A stretch of DNA of 64,000 nucleotides from Nitrincola alkalisediminis (GTDB lineage: Bacteria; Pseudomonadota; Gammaproteobacteria; Pseudomonadales; Balneatricaceae): NCBI RefSeq assembly GCF_009821115.1, contig NZ_VYTY01000008.1:1-64000 (forward strand), given 5' to 3'. Positions 55,341 to 64,000 of this stretch are shown here, piece by piece (position 1 is the first letter of the stretch; the number at the start of each line of letters is the position of its first letter). A program made the translations under genes and the position numbers. The notes below the pieces were generated by a model that had not been told where the DNA came from, did not search any database, and saw nothing but the letters and a program-made list of their open reading frames with translations.

Positions 55341-57497
55341 CTAAAACTGATAGGTAAAACTGACTTTGAAGTTACGCCCAGGCTGAGTAAACGCATCAAC
55401 GACCTGACTATCGGCATTAAGGCTGCGAACATCTGCCCAATGGGTATAACTCTCATCGGTTAGATTAAAAATACCCGCCTGTAAGGATGCATTGCGGCTC
55501 AACTGATAACTACCCAACAAGTCGAACGTTGTATAGCGACCTGGATTAAATCCATCCGCTCTGGAATTTCGTCTTTTGGCTTCAACATGCGTCATAATCA
55601 ACTCAGACCCATAGCGCCCGTTATCAAAATGCAAACCAGCCACTAGCTTCGCCGGGTCGATTGTATCCAAGTTCACCTTCTCACCGTCTTCCTTACGATG
55701 GCCACGATGCTTAGCATAGGTGCCTGACAGAGCCCAATTTGGGTGATATTTCCAACGCAAACTGGCCTCAATACCCGTCACTTCTACACCATCGCGATTC
55801 ACACTTTGATAGGTTAGAGGATCAGAAGGCCTCCCTGTGCCAGACACTTCAGCATTTTCGATAAAGTTTTTATAGTCTGAGCGGAAAAGACTAACGCTAT
55901 AGTTAAGTGTTTCATCTCGACCACGCAGCCCCACTTCATACATCTTACTGCTTTCTGGTTTCAAATCAGGATTGGCAATCGTTCTATAGGCAAAAAATGG
56001 ACTGCTTAAGTTCGTAAAGCCACTGTTCACATCACCCGGCGTGGGTGCACGAAAACCCTCAGAGTATTGTGCAAACCAATTCATCAGTGGGGCTTGTTTC
56101 CAGACCAGGCCCATTTTGGCAGAAAGTGCACTGTCTGAAAGCTCAACTGGCGATAAGCCGCGGTACAAGGGATCATTCGAACTAGGGGACAGCTTGTAGG
56201 AGTCATAACGTAACCCCGGTATGATACTCAGCCGACCGACACTCATTTCATCTTGAACAAAAACACCTAACAACCTGTAATCTGTATCTGGAAATGGCTT
56301 ATCAGGAAAACTGGTTCCTGCAGGATCGCCATTGCGTAAAGCACTTATATCTGTAACAGAAAAGTCAACGCCATAGTTAATACGATGACTTACCTGCCCC
56401 TCGATATTGGTCTCCATAACTGCATTAAGGCCGCGTATCTGTTCCAAATACGCGTTATCACGCGTCCTATCTCCAATACTTCTTCGTTCATCGCTAAACT
56501 GACGATTGCTTGAGTCTTGTTGATACGCACTCACCCGTGCATATTGCAACCAAGGATTCAACTCAGACTGATAGACATAGTCAGTCTTGTAAAGATCACG
56601 ACGCACACGATCATTGGCAGTTAAACCCGTGGTCGTACCCGTCACTCCTGTGAGCACATCCGTGGCCGTTAGCCGATTAATTTTCTCGGCTGTCAGCTTA
56701 ATTTGATGCTCATCCGTCACATCGTACACGAGTTTAGATAGCCAATATTCAGCCGACTTATCCTGAGGGTTCGGTAAGGTTCTTGCATTTCCCGTACCTT
56801 CAATAGAGCCTTGGTTTTTGAGCCCCTCCCCATTACGCGCTGTAAACAATAACATGCCGGCAAGCTTTTCATTTCGGCCAGCGAAAGCGGGAGTGACAAA
56901 ATAGCTTTTATCTTCAGACGCATAGCCTGCCCGAAGAGTGACTTGTTGGTCCTTCCCTAATGTCAGCAAATCAACAGGATCTTTCGTGACAAAACTTACA
57001 GCACCCGCTAAACCCTCACTACCGTATAAGGTTGAGCTTGGCCCCCTAAGCACCTCGACTCGCTTATACCCTTCAGGCTCTAAATAATCGCCTCGTCCAG
57101 TCAGCATAGGTCCAAAGGTATAAATCGCCGGAAGTCGCACACCATCGGTTTGCAACATGACCTGATTCCCTTCAAGCCCCCGAATATTGATCCCTTCGTT
57201 ACCTCCACGACCAATACTGCTTAACGCCGCACCCGAACGCATAGGTTGCGCTTTGACAGAGACTCCCGCTTCGTAGCGAAGTAAGTCTTTAATATCCGAT
57301 GCTTGCAGCCGCTCGATATCGTCTGTTGTCATCACCGTTAATGTGTTGGCAACATCAAGCACATCTTGCTCTGTATGCGAGGCCGTAACGGTTATTTCTT
57401 TTAAGTTCGTCACTCCCTGACCTAGCGCCCAAGTGGACACGGATAAACTCACGGATAAAACAAGCAACTTCTTTGGAAAATGATGGGACGTACGCAT
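55341..57497 (-). CDS. TonB-dependent heme/hemoglobin receptor
   Basis: A 718-residue outer-membrane receptor with signal peptide (about 1-26), TonB box-like region (LKEITVTASHTEQD), plug with YKRVEVLRGPSSTLYGSEGLAGAVSF (key RGPSSTLYGSEG), and the heme-receptor motifs FRAP (EGFRAPTPGD) and NPDLKPE in the barrel. The histidine usually lying between FRAP and NPDL is not seen in this interval: GDVNSGFTNLSSPFFAYRTIA contains no His. It ends in the aromatic TYQF. AGGAA is 6 nt before ATG. It lies 221 bp after hemP. Confidence 0.92.
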   Translation of the reverse strand: MRTSHHFPKKLLVLSVSLSVSTWALGQGVTNLKEITVTASHTEQDVLDVANTLTVMTTDDIERLQASDIKDLLRYEAGVSVKAQPMRSGAALSSIGRGGNEGINIRGLEGNQVMLQTDGVRLPAIYTFGPMLTGRGDYLEPEGYKRVEVLRGPSSTLYGSEGLAGAVSFVTKDPVDLLTLGKDQQVTLRAGYASEDKSYFVTPAFAGRNEKLAGMLLFTARNGEGLKNQGSIEGTGNARTLPNPQDKSAEYWLSKLVYDVTDEHQIKLTAEKINRLTATDVLTGVTGTTTGLTANDRVRRDLYKTDYVYQSELNPWLQYARVSAYQQDSSNRQFSDERRSIGDRTRDNAYLEQIRGLNAVMETNIEGQVSHRINYGVDFSVTDISALRNGDPAGTSFPDKPFPDTDYRLLGVFVQDEMSVGRLSIIPGLRYDSYKLSPSSNDPLYRGLSPVELSDSALSAKMGLVWKQAPLMNWFAQYSEGFRAPTPGDVNSGFTNLSSPFFAYRTIANPDLKPESSKMYEVGLRGRDETLNYSVSLFRSDYKNFIENAEVSGTGRPSDPLTYQSVNRDGVEVTGIEASLRWKYHPNWALSGTYAKHRGHRKEDGEKVNLDTIDPAKLVAGLHFDNGRYGSELIMTHVEAKRRNSRADGFNPGRYTTFDLLGSYQLSRNASLQAGIFNLTDESYTHWADVRSLNADSQVVDAFTQPGRNFKVSFTYQF

Positions 57498-57718
57498 ACA
57501 GAGTTCCTAACGGATATAAATACAAATTCAAACCGGATGGTATTCACGGGCAAGTCTCATAACGTTATCCGGAAGGATTCTATCGGGATGAGCAGCCTAT
57601 CAATATTCTCCGAGGACACATCATGGATGTTATCCGCGAAGCTGGCTGCCTGGGGGCGTTAGGTGGCTGGCTAAACGTGCGGGATACAACAACTCTTTTA
57701 CAACTGAGCACATCGCTT
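57498..57718 (-). other. Long untranslated spacer between hemP and the heme receptor gene
   Basis: Within an otherwise tight operon this 221-bp stretch has no credible gene. The only feature is a 27-codon frame at 57630-57713 without a ribosome-binding site. GGATAAC occurs twice on the minus strand (in CGCGGATAAC and CCGGATAACG), and several GC-rich short inverted repeats are present. It may be a leader with RNA-level control or contain a second promoter. Confidence 0.4.
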
Positions 57719-57913
57719 TTACTTGGTTAATATAAGCTTGCCATTTTTGGTTCGAGTTAAGCGATAGATCTCAGTGTCATGTTCGATCTCTAAACGACCT
57801 TGCTCTGATAAAAGCTCTTTACTGTTTATTCTCTTGACTGCTGTGACCTTTGACAATAAAGGACTCACAACTCCCGCTGTCGAATTGACAGACTTATTTC
57901 CTGATAATGCCAT
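57719..57913 (-). CDS. hemP: Hemin uptake protein HemP
   Basis: A 64-residue protein whose C-terminal half (INSKELL, EIEHDTEIYRLTRTKNGKLILTK in family order, key IYRLTRTKxGKLILTK) is the HemP/HmuP domain. In Bradyrhizobium and Burkholderia HmuP acts as an activator of heme uptake genes. The frame extends 14 codons upstream, but GGAGG precedes ATG 57913 and the family start is close to it. It is first in the heme operon behind a Fur-like box. Confidence 0.9.
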   Translation of the reverse strand: MALSGNKSVNSTAGVVSPLLSKVTAVKRINSKELLSEQGRLEIEHDTEIYRLTRTKNGKLILTK

Positions 57914-57940
57914 ACACTCCTCCTTAACACTAATAACAAC

Positions 57941-57958
57941 CATTATCGTTATCATTAA
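57941..57958. promoter_or_regulatory. Fur-box-like operator upstream of hemP
   Basis: On the minus strand TTAATGATAACGATAATG is close to two tandem GATAAT hexamers of the Fur consensus. It lies 28 bp before the hemP start. Confidence 0.78.
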
Positions 57959-58022
57959 TGAATTGTCAACAACTATTCCCTATCAAAGATTGGCTTCAGT
58001 GAAAAAGGGAGGCATAGAGCAT

Positions 58023-58055
58023 AAAAAAACGCCCAAGGGTAAACTTGGGCGTTTT
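58023..58055. terminator. Bidirectional intrinsic terminator
   Basis: A-run, then ACGCCCAAG, loop GGTAAA, CTTGGGCGT, then T-run. It lies 22 bp after the cysS stop, and the A-run on plus gives the seven T needed for cysS termination on minus. Confidence 0.92.
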
Positions 58056-58077
58056 CTAGGAAGCAGACGATCAGGCA

Positions 58078-59472
58078 TTACTCAGATTCACGGTACCAAG
58101 TGGTTCCTTCACGACTGTCTTTTAACACAACACCTTGTGCCAGCAAGGATTGTCGTATCTCATCCGCACCGGCAAAGTCTTTTTGTTGCCTCGCTTGATT
58201 ACGTGCCTCGATTTGGGCTTGGATTTCCTCTGCAGAAATCATCCCCTCTTTATCAGCCCCTTTCAAAAAAGCGTCTGGATCTTGCTGGAGCAAACCCAGT
58301 ACATTTGCCAAACGTTTTAATTCAGCGGCATAGGGTGCCGCCTGTGCCACACCTAATCGCTTGTGCGTATTCAACTCATTGACTAAATCAAATAAGACGG
58401 CTAAGGCCTTCGGTGTGTTGAAGTCGTCTTCCATTGCATCAACGAAACGCTGCTCATATTCAGGCGCCACACTATCGGCAACCACACGTGTATCAATCCC
58501 CTGTAAGGCTTGATAAAAACGCTCAAGCGCAGAGCGTGCTTCTTTTAGGCTTGATTCCGAGTAATCAATATAACTGCGATAATGAGCACTCGTCAGAAAA
58601 TACCGAACCACTTCAGGATTATAGTCTTTCAAAACCTCACGAATCGTGAAAAAGTTGTTCAACGACTTAGACATTTTTTCCTGATTTACTCTAACAGGGC
58701 CTGCATGCATCCAATAGTTAGCATAGGTACAGCCATTCGCCGCCTCCGACTGAGCTATTTCGTTTTCATGGTGCGGAAACGGAAGATCAGGCCCCCCGCC
58801 ATGAATATCAAGCGTCTTGCCGATGCAGCAGAGTGACATTGCGGAGCATTCGATATGCCAACCTGGGCGCCCATCACCCCAAGGCGATGACCAGCACTCT
58901 TCACCGGGCTTAGCGGCCTTCCAAAGCACGAAGTCTAAGGGACTTTCTTTAACATCCCCCACTTCAACTCTTGCACCTGAACGCAACTCTTCAGTTTGTT
59001 GACCACTGAGCTTGCCATAGCCTTCAAACTTCTCAACGCGATAATAGACATCGCCATTGGACGCCGCATAGGCGTAGTCTTTTGCAATCAAGCGCTCAAT
59101 AAAAGCGATGATGTTGTCCATATTTCCGGTCACACGCGGTTCATGATCAGGCCGCTCAACAAACAATGCTTTTTCGTCTTCATGCATGGCGGCAATCATG
59201 CGATGGGTTAACGACTCAACAGACTCGCCTCGTTCTGCTGCACGCTTCATAATTTTGTCATCAACATCGGTAATATTGCGGACGTAATTGACGTCCCATC
59301 CCTGCCAACGCAAAAAGCGTGTCATGACATCAAACGACACCATCACCCGTGCATGACCAATATGACAATAATCGTAGACTGTCACACCACACACATACAT
59401 GCCAATTTTACCTTCTTGTAAAGGCGTAAAGGGTGCTTTTGTTCGAGTCAGAGTATTGTATATCTGTAACAT
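58078..59472 (-). CDS. cysS: Cysteinyl-tRNA synthetase
   Basis: Class I synthetase of 464 residues. HIGH motif at 37-40, KMSKS in EKMSKSLNNFF, and zinc-site cysteines including Cys28 and the Cys in WHIECSAMS. The C-terminal tail (LKDSREGTTWYRE) is the normal end. It is essential. In Pseudomonas it is next to folD and glnS; here the iron/heme island lies between it and folD. Confidence 0.97.
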   Translation of the reverse strand: MLQIYNTLTRTKAPFTPLQEGKIGMYVCGVTVYDYCHIGHARVMVSFDVMTRFLRWQGWDVNYVRNITDVDDKIMKRAAERGESVESLTHRMIAAMHEDEKALFVERPDHEPRVTGNMDNIIAFIERLIAKDYAYAASNGDVYYRVEKFEGYGKLSGQQTEELRSGARVEVGDVKESPLDFVLWKAAKPGEECWSSPWGDGRPGWHIECSAMSLCCIGKTLDIHGGGPDLPFPHHENEIAQSEAANGCTYANYWMHAGPVRVNQEKMSKSLNNFFTIREVLKDYNPEVVRYFLTSAHYRSYIDYSESSLKEARSALERFYQALQGIDTRVVADSVAPEYEQRFVDAMEDDFNTPKALAVLFDLVNELNTHKRLGVAQAAPYAAELKRLANVLGLLQQDPDAFLKGADKEGMISAEEIQAQIEARNQARQQKDFAGADEIRQSLLAQGVVLKDSREGTTWYRESE

Positions 59473-59571
59473 GGAGTGAACTCTTGGATAATGAATAAGG
59501 CAGTATAAATGTTACTTTATACCAAACGGCTGTAGATTATAGACTAATTAAATACCAAAAACCCAGATCCC

Positions 59572-60612
59572 TTACGGCAAGGTTATTTTAGCGAGTTGAG
59601 CACTACCCAGAACACTGCGTTCCCGCGTCAACCAAAGATCACCCTGGTGCCAAAGAATCGCCTCCCACTGCCCGGCGGGGTCTAAACGGTGATAGCTGGC
59701 ATTGTCCCAATCCGGCAATTGCCCCTCTTCAGGCACGGGCAAAATCCAGATAAAGGAAGACACCGATAAAAATCCAATTCGATAACCAAGCAGAGCCAAA
59801 CGTCTTGACTCTGGATCAAAGTCCGCTGCCGTTATCAACCCTTTAACGGGATAGGTTGCTCTCGCCGTTAGTGACTGTTTAGATTTACGCGTATCCACTC
59901 GATACAAGCGCGTTGCTTGATCTTTCCAATTTTTGGTAAACAACCAAAGCTGACCATCGACATGCGCGAGGGCTTCGCAGTCATTATTGTGTGCGTGAAG
60001 CTTAGATTCCGGACGTGTATCGGACAGCCTGATGTCCATTTGAGCAGAGGAGACAACGCCGCGATGCTTCGATTGAAGTAAATCCGACCAAGGAACAGAG
60101 TAAATCTGGAAAGAGTGCCGATCACCACGATTATTGCCACAATCCGCAATATACAATTGCCGATCATCTTGTGCCAGCGCTTCCCAATCTCGGTTTTCGC
60201 TATTTAACGGGTGAACTCTACGGAGAACAGTGCCATCTTGCTGGGAAACTTCATAGAGGGCTGCACTATTGCCACTGTCATTCATCGTCCACCATGTGCC
60301 TTGATGAAATGCAAGTCCTGATGTTTCATTCAGCTCAGTGGCTAGAGTGGCAATCGGCTCAGCGTTGAGTCTATTGGGCAGAGGAGAATAACTGGCTTCA
60401 GCAATCGTCTCAAACACCTGATCCAGATCCTCTGGATCTAGCAAATCGGATCGGTCTGGATCATCACGGCTTGAGTCCAGTATTGAAAACGCTGAAGAGT
60501 CTGGCGCCTCTAATCGATCCGCTGATACAACACTCTCTTTACTGGTTACACTGCAGGCCAGTAACAGCGTTACCAGCACTGACAGCATCACCACTTTCAC
60601 AAAACAACTCAT
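59572..60612 (-). CDS. Putative lipoprotein of unknown function, coupled to glnS
   Basis: A 346-residue protein with a lipobox LLAC (Cys20) after a short leader, hence probably a lipoprotein. The following 60 residues are acidic and Ser-rich ([17 protein letters not shown] in part), then a domain with repeated short blocks: [40 protein letters not shown] and [20 protein letters not shown] (in parts). These resemble beta-propeller blades. I do not recognise a catalytic motif. Start overlaps the glnS stop (ATGA), implying co-translation with a tRNA synthetase; no functional reason is known. Confidence 0.8.
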   Translation of the reverse strand: MSCFVKVVMLSVLVTLLLACSVTSKESVVSADRLEAPDSSAFSILDSSRDDPDRSDLLDPEDLDQVFETIAEASYSPLPNRLNAEPIATLATELNETSGLAFHQGTWWTMNDSGNSAALYEVSQQDGTVLRRVHPLNSENRDWEALAQDDRQLYIADCGNNRGDRHSFQIYSVPWSDLLQSKHRGVVSSAQMDIRLSDTRPESKLHAHNNDCEALAHVDGQLWLFTKNWKDQATRLYRVDTRKSKQSLTARATYPVKGLITAADFDPESRRLALLGYRIGFLSVSSFIWILPVPEEGQLPDWDNASYHRLDPAGQWEAILWHQGDLWLTRERSVLGSAQLAKITLP

Positions 60613-62291
60613 CCGTTATTTTGAACTTTCGCCCATGAGTCGCGAAGCGTAACCGTGCGATTAAACACCATTTTTTCATCAGTTGAGTCAGGATCAACGA
60701 CAAAGTAACCCAAACGCTCAAACTGATAATTGGTTTCCACCGCTTGATCTTTAAGCCCAGGCTCCGCACGTGCATCCGTTAGCACAACTAAAGACTCAGG
60801 ATTCATAAACTCCAAAAAGCTTTTGTCTTTATCGGCTTCGGGATTGGCTTCGGTGAACAACCGATCGTACAGGCGTACTTCACAGGGAACAGAGCGCTCC
60901 GCATTCACCCAATGAATAACACCATTGGCTTTGTACCCTTCTGGATTTGCACCTTTCGTTGCGGGATCGTAACTGCACTTCAGCTCAACAATTTCGCCTT
61001 CCGCATTTTTAATCACTTCTTCGCAACGAATCACATAGGCTCCACGTAAACGCACAGCCTCACCAGCTGCAAGTCGCTTCCATTTGCGCGGTGCAACTTC
61101 TTCAAAGTCTTCTTGCTCTATCAGTAAATGACGACCAAACGAAACGCTGCGAACCCCCATTGACTCATCTTTTGGATGAGCAGGTAGTTCAAACCACTCC
61201 TCTTTACCTTCTTCATAGTTGACTAAGGTGACTTTTAAAGGACGGGTAACACACATGGCGCGTGGTGCGTTTGCATCGAGGTCATCACGAATCGCAGACT
61301 CCAACATCGCCATATCCACGGTGCCATTTGAACGAGTCACGCCGATCATGTCACAGAACTGACGAATCGCAGCAGGCGTGTACCCACGGCGACGCAAGCC
61401 CGAAATCGTTGGCATGCGTGGATCGTCCCAGTTCGTTACATGCTTTTCATCCACCAGTTGCTTCAGCTTACGCTTACTGGTGATGGTATAGTTCAGATTC
61501 AAGCGTGCAAACTCATACTGACGCGGAACAACTGGGACAGGTAAATTTTCTATCAACCAATCGTACAAAGGACGGTGATCTTCGAACTCCAGGGTACAAA
61601 TAGAATGCGTAATCCCTTCAAGTGCATCCGATTGACCATGTGCAAAGTCGTAAGACGGATAAATACACCAGTCATTGCCTGTTTGGTGATGATGCGCATG
61701 GCGAATACGGTAAATAACAGGGTCTCGAAGATTAATATTGGGGGATGCCATATCAATTTTAAGACGCAATGAACAGGTACCCTCTTCTAGCTCGCCTTTT
61801 TTCATTTGTTCAAAAAGGGCTAGGTTTTCGTCAGCACTACGATCACGATAAGGGCTGTTACGACCGGGTTCGGTTAAGCTGCCACGGTATTCGCGCATTT
61901 CGGCAGCATTCAGGTGATCAACATAGGCTTTACCCTCTTTGATCAAATGAACGGCCCAATCATAGAGTTGCTGAAAATAATCAGAGGTATATTTAACCTC
62001 TCCAGCCCACTCGAACCCCAGCCACCGGACATCACGTATAATGGAGTCGATATACTCTTGGCTTTCTTTTTCGGGGTTGGTGTCATCAAAACGCAGATTG
62101 CACTCACCACCATACTTAAGCGCCGTGCCAAAGTTTAAACAAATCGATTTAGCGTGTCCTATGTGCAAGTAGCCATTTGGCTCAGGCGGAAAACGGGTCA
62201 CGACTTTACCGTCATTCAGATTTTGCTGTAAGTCTTGCTCAATGATCTGATGAATAAAATTGGTGGACTTAGGAGCGTCATTCTTGGTCAT
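60609..62291 (-). CDS. glnS: Glutaminyl-tRNA synthetase
   Basis: Class I synthetase of 560 residues, close to E. coli GlnS. HIGH at 43-46 ([12 protein letters not shown]), the signaling loop ITSKRKL in place of KMSKS, and the anticodon-binding barrels at the C-terminus. Distribution of glnS is gammaproteobacterial or beta rather than universal, supporting the assignment of organism. The upstream ribosome-binding site is weak. Confidence 0.97.
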   Translation of the reverse strand: MTKNDAPKSTNFIHQIIEQDLQQNLNDGKVVTRFPPEPNGYLHIGHAKSICLNFGTALKYGGECNLRFDDTNPEKESQEYIDSIIRDVRWLGFEWAGEVKYTSDYFQQLYDWAVHLIKEGKAYVDHLNAAEMREYRGSLTEPGRNSPYRDRSADENLALFEQMKKGELEEGTCSLRLKIDMASPNINLRDPVIYRIRHAHHHQTGNDWCIYPSYDFAHGQSDALEGITHSICTLEFEDHRPLYDWLIENLPVPVVPRQYEFARLNLNYTITSKRKLKQLVDEKHVTNWDDPRMPTISGLRRRGYTPAAIRQFCDMIGVTRSNGTVDMAMLESAIRDDLDANAPRAMCVTRPLKVTLVNYEEGKEEWFELPAHPKDESMGVRSVSFGRHLLIEQEDFEEVAPRKWKRLAAGEAVRLRGAYVIRCEEVIKNAEGEIVELKCSYDPATKGANPEGYKANGVIHWVNAERSVPCEVRLYDRLFTEANPEADKDKSFLEFMNPESLVVLTDARAEPGLKDQAVETNYQFERLGYFVVDPDSTDEKMVFNRTVTLRDSWAKVQNNG

Positions 62292-62422
62292 ATAGGCAAC
62301 TTATGAAGGCTAAATTAACGGGCGGGAAACAACCGCACTGAACAATAAACCACTATTATAAACGCAGTTTACCGATTAAAGCACGGCTATCATCCGCTAA
62401 TTCATCAAGAAATGATCGACAA

Positions 62423-63193
62423 TTATCGTATTGCTTTTTGCAAGGACGCTAGCTGATCGTTTAACCACCCTTCTAACCCATCTGTTTTGCGAATTAAGGG
62501 ATCAACGACCCAAATCATCTGATGGTCAGATTCCTGATGAGATAAGCTCAACACTAAATCGGCCTCATCACGCTCTACAATCGGCAAACTCAGAGACATC
62601 GCCAAGGGCAGCAACCGATCATCTGTGACAGCCAACCTAGACACATCCTGCTCTAACAGTAATTGATCGACGGCCAATGTCATTTTTTGAATTTCACGTT
62701 GCAACTTCCGACGCTGCTCTTCAATACTTCCAGCCGACTCCGGCCACACACGACTTAAATCTCGCGCCGAGATATTGACCATTACGGTTAAGTTATTGCT
62801 GTCTAGCCAAAAGAAGTCTTCATCTGCTTCAGGACGCAAACTAACTTTAGCCCCCCCCGGTGACAATTCGTAAGCAGCATCTATTGGGATTGTTCGAATT
62901 GAAGATTGGCGCAATACAGGATAGAGACTCAATGTCGGCACAACCGACTCAATCGTCAATACGGCATCCGCCACAGGCAAACTCGCTTGATCGGCACGTG
63001 CAAGCCAACCAGCAATTCGGTTCATCGGTAAGCGTTCGGGCGGCAAGTACAGAGTTTCTATATCCGTCGATTGCAGCAATGACTCACTTAAAGCAAACGT
63101 AATAGGGGCGACAGTCACGACAGACGCGGACTGAGAAACAGCCGCAATACTAGACAACAACACCCCAATACAGACGTGTTTTACACACTTCAT
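62423..63193 (-). CDS. Exported protein resembling a metal-binding ABC substrate-binding protein but lacking His ligands
   Basis: A 256-residue protein with signal peptide (about 1-25, ending SQSA). The layout recalls ZnuA-type binding proteins: VTVAPITFALSESLL at the start, LARADQ where the family has L-x-x-AD, and FFWLDSNNLTVMVNISARDLS, matching the family's HIWLDPxNA block. The histidines that bind zinc or manganese in these blocks are missing (Phe at the first). Start ATG 63193 overlaps the permease stop (ATGA). It may be a degenerate or repurposed subunit; another ligand is possible. The longer open frame (42 more codons) is inside the permease gene. Confidence 0.65.
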   Translation of the reverse strand: MKCVKHVCIGVLLSSIAAVSQSASVVTVAPITFALSESLLQSTDIETLYLPPERLPMNRIAGWLARADQASLPVADAVLTIESVVPTLSLYPVLRQSSIRTIPIDAAYELSPGGAKVSLRPEADEDFFWLDSNNLTVMVNISARDLSRVWPESAGSIEEQRRKLQREIQKMTLAVDQLLLEQDVSRLAVTDDRLLPLAMSLSLPIVERDEADLVLSLSHQESDHQMIWVVDPLIRKTDGLEGWLNDQLASLQKAIR

Positions 63194-64000
63194 TGAATCA
63201 CTCTCCAACGACGAATAATTAACGATAAGACAAAACCTAGCGATGCAATCATGACAATGGCAGCACCGGATGGAATGGGTAAGGCTCCAGCCATCGGCAG
63301 CAAAATACCCAAAATACAACTCAGGGTTGAAAACAAAACGGAATAGGCAAAAAACTCTCGACCATTACGACTGATCATTCGCGCCGACGTCGCCGGAATA
63401 AGCAAGAGCGCCCCCACAAGAATTGCCCCGACCACCTTCACCGAGGCCACGGTCACTAAAGCAATCAGCAAAATAAAAATATAGTCGTACAAACGTATAT
63501 TCACACCTCTGACACGCGCGAGATCAGGGGAAAGACTGGCCAACAGAGCCCGGTTAGCCCCCTTGATAATAAGCACAGCTGAAACGGCCGTGATGAGCAA
63601 CAACACCCAAATATCCATATCCTTAACGGTTAAAATAGAACCGAAAAGAACATTTTCCAAAATATGGACATTGACTTTTTTGGCAACATAGAGAATCAAA
63701 GCCGCGCCTAATGCAATTGCAAAGGATAAAAACACACCCACCAGTGCGTCATAGGGAATATCGGTTCGACTCTTAATCCAATGCAATAACATGGCGAACA
63801 GAATGCAGAAGCAAAAAAGGGCAACAAAGGGCTGGGTTGCAGGCTCACCCAACAAAATCCCTAACGCCACCCCCGTTAATGCGCCATGCCCAACCGCCTC
63901 CGAAAAAAAAGCAAGGCGCTTTACAATCACCAAGGGCCCGAGCGCACCTAATAGAGGTCCTATTAGTAAACCCGCAACCAACGCGTTGGTTAAAAAAGCA
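63190..64000 (-). CDS. Metal-type ABC transporter permease (5' end off window)
   Basis: ABC-3 family permease (ZnuB/MntB type). The visible 270 residues have about eight spans and the family blocks GLLIGPLLGALGPLVIVKRLAFFSEAVGHGALTGVALG (key FFSEAVGHG), and VKVVGAILVGALLLIPATSARM. The sequence reads in frame beyond the TTG at 63981 (AFLTNALVAGLL), so the true start lies beyond the right edge. It would import zinc, manganese or iron with an ATPase and binding protein that should lie beyond the window. Its stop overlaps the following gene's start. Confidence 0.88.
   Translation of the reverse strand, partial: AFLTNALVAGLLIGPLLGALGPLVIVKRLAFFSEAVGHGALTGVALGILLGEPATQPFVALFCFCILFAMLLHWIKSRTDIPYDALVGVFLSFAIALGAALILYVAKKVNVHILENVLFGSILTVKDMDIWVLLLITAVSAVLIIKGANRALLASLSPDLARVRGVNIRLYDYIFILLIALVTVASVKVVGAILVGALLLIPATSARMISRNGREFFAYSVLFSTLSCILGILLPMAGALPIPSGAAIVMIASLGFVLSLIIRRWRVIQ

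Noticed and set aside
57774-58382. A 202-codon plus-strand open frame across hemP and the 3' end of cysS
   Set aside because: It is antisense to two well-supported genes, crosses a bidirectional terminator and has no recognisable domain.
1-64000. Search for transposases, integrases, prophage, toxin-antitoxin or defence genes
   Set aside because: None of the real coding regions has the corresponding motifs, and no terminal inverted repeats or target duplications were noticed.

Overview
The window looks like chromosome from a heterotrophic, probably marine, gammaproteobacterium. The order glnS - cysS - (insert) - folD - tRNA Arg/His/Leu/His - (insert) - tig - clpP - clpX resembles the Pseudomonas arrangement as I remember it, and the TonB, heme and liu gene sets are typical of Oceanospirillales- or Pseudomonas-like bacteria. 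No species can be named from the sequence alone. I see no insertion sequence, prophage, CRISPR array or integrase.

1-30 kb is a branched-chain amino acid / short branched acid catabolism region. The minus-strand operon below 9.04 kb (mmsA, acyl-CoA dehydrogenase, enoyl-CoA hydratase, 3-hydroxyisobutyryl-CoA hydrolase, mmsB, prpE-like ligase, SDR, etfB) covers the valine route from isobutyryl-CoA to propionyl-CoA plus the electron acceptor for the dehydrogenase. It diverges from an MmsR-type AraC regulator. After a diguanylate cyclase come a thiolase, a complete branched-chain-type ABC importer (livG, livF, binding protein, livH, livM) and an acyl-CoA ligase, all on minus. On plus, MerR-type liuR heads liuA-B-C-D-E (isovaleryl-CoA to acetoacetate + acetyl-CoA), an AhpD-like gene and a second acyl-CoA ligase. 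A 16-bp TTTACGT-type element recurs upstream of mmsA, mmsR, livG, the acyl-CoA ligase and liuR; the copies in front of mmsA and liuR are identical, so one LiuR regulon probably ties the region together.

30-40.4 kb is a conserved housekeeping block (clpX, clpP, tig on minus; a four-gene tRNA operon on minus; folD on plus). It is interrupted by a small alcohol-oxidation island: a PQQ alcohol dehydrogenase of the calcium type, an exported pentapeptide-repeat protein, and a NarL-type response regulator with its histidine kinase.

40.5-58 kb is an iron and heme acquisition island lying between folD and cysS: exbB-exbD-exbD-tonB, a MacAB-like exporter, two tandem paralogous TonB-dependent receptors, and a heme operon hemP - heme receptor - hutX - hmuTUV - hutZ. 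Three Fur-box-like palindromes stand in front of exbB, the second receptor and hemP. The second ExbD has Asn where the proton-carrying Asp is expected, and ExbB has a four-cysteine cytoplasmic tail; these are the most unusual protein features in the window.

58-64 kb returns to housekeeping (cysS, a lipoprotein gene overlapping glnS, glnS) and ends in a metal-type ABC permease cut by the window edge, translationally coupled to a small exported protein that looks like a ZnuA-type binding protein without its histidine ligands. Many starts were moved inward from the longest open frame on the basis of Shine-Dalgarno placement; each case is stated in its entry.
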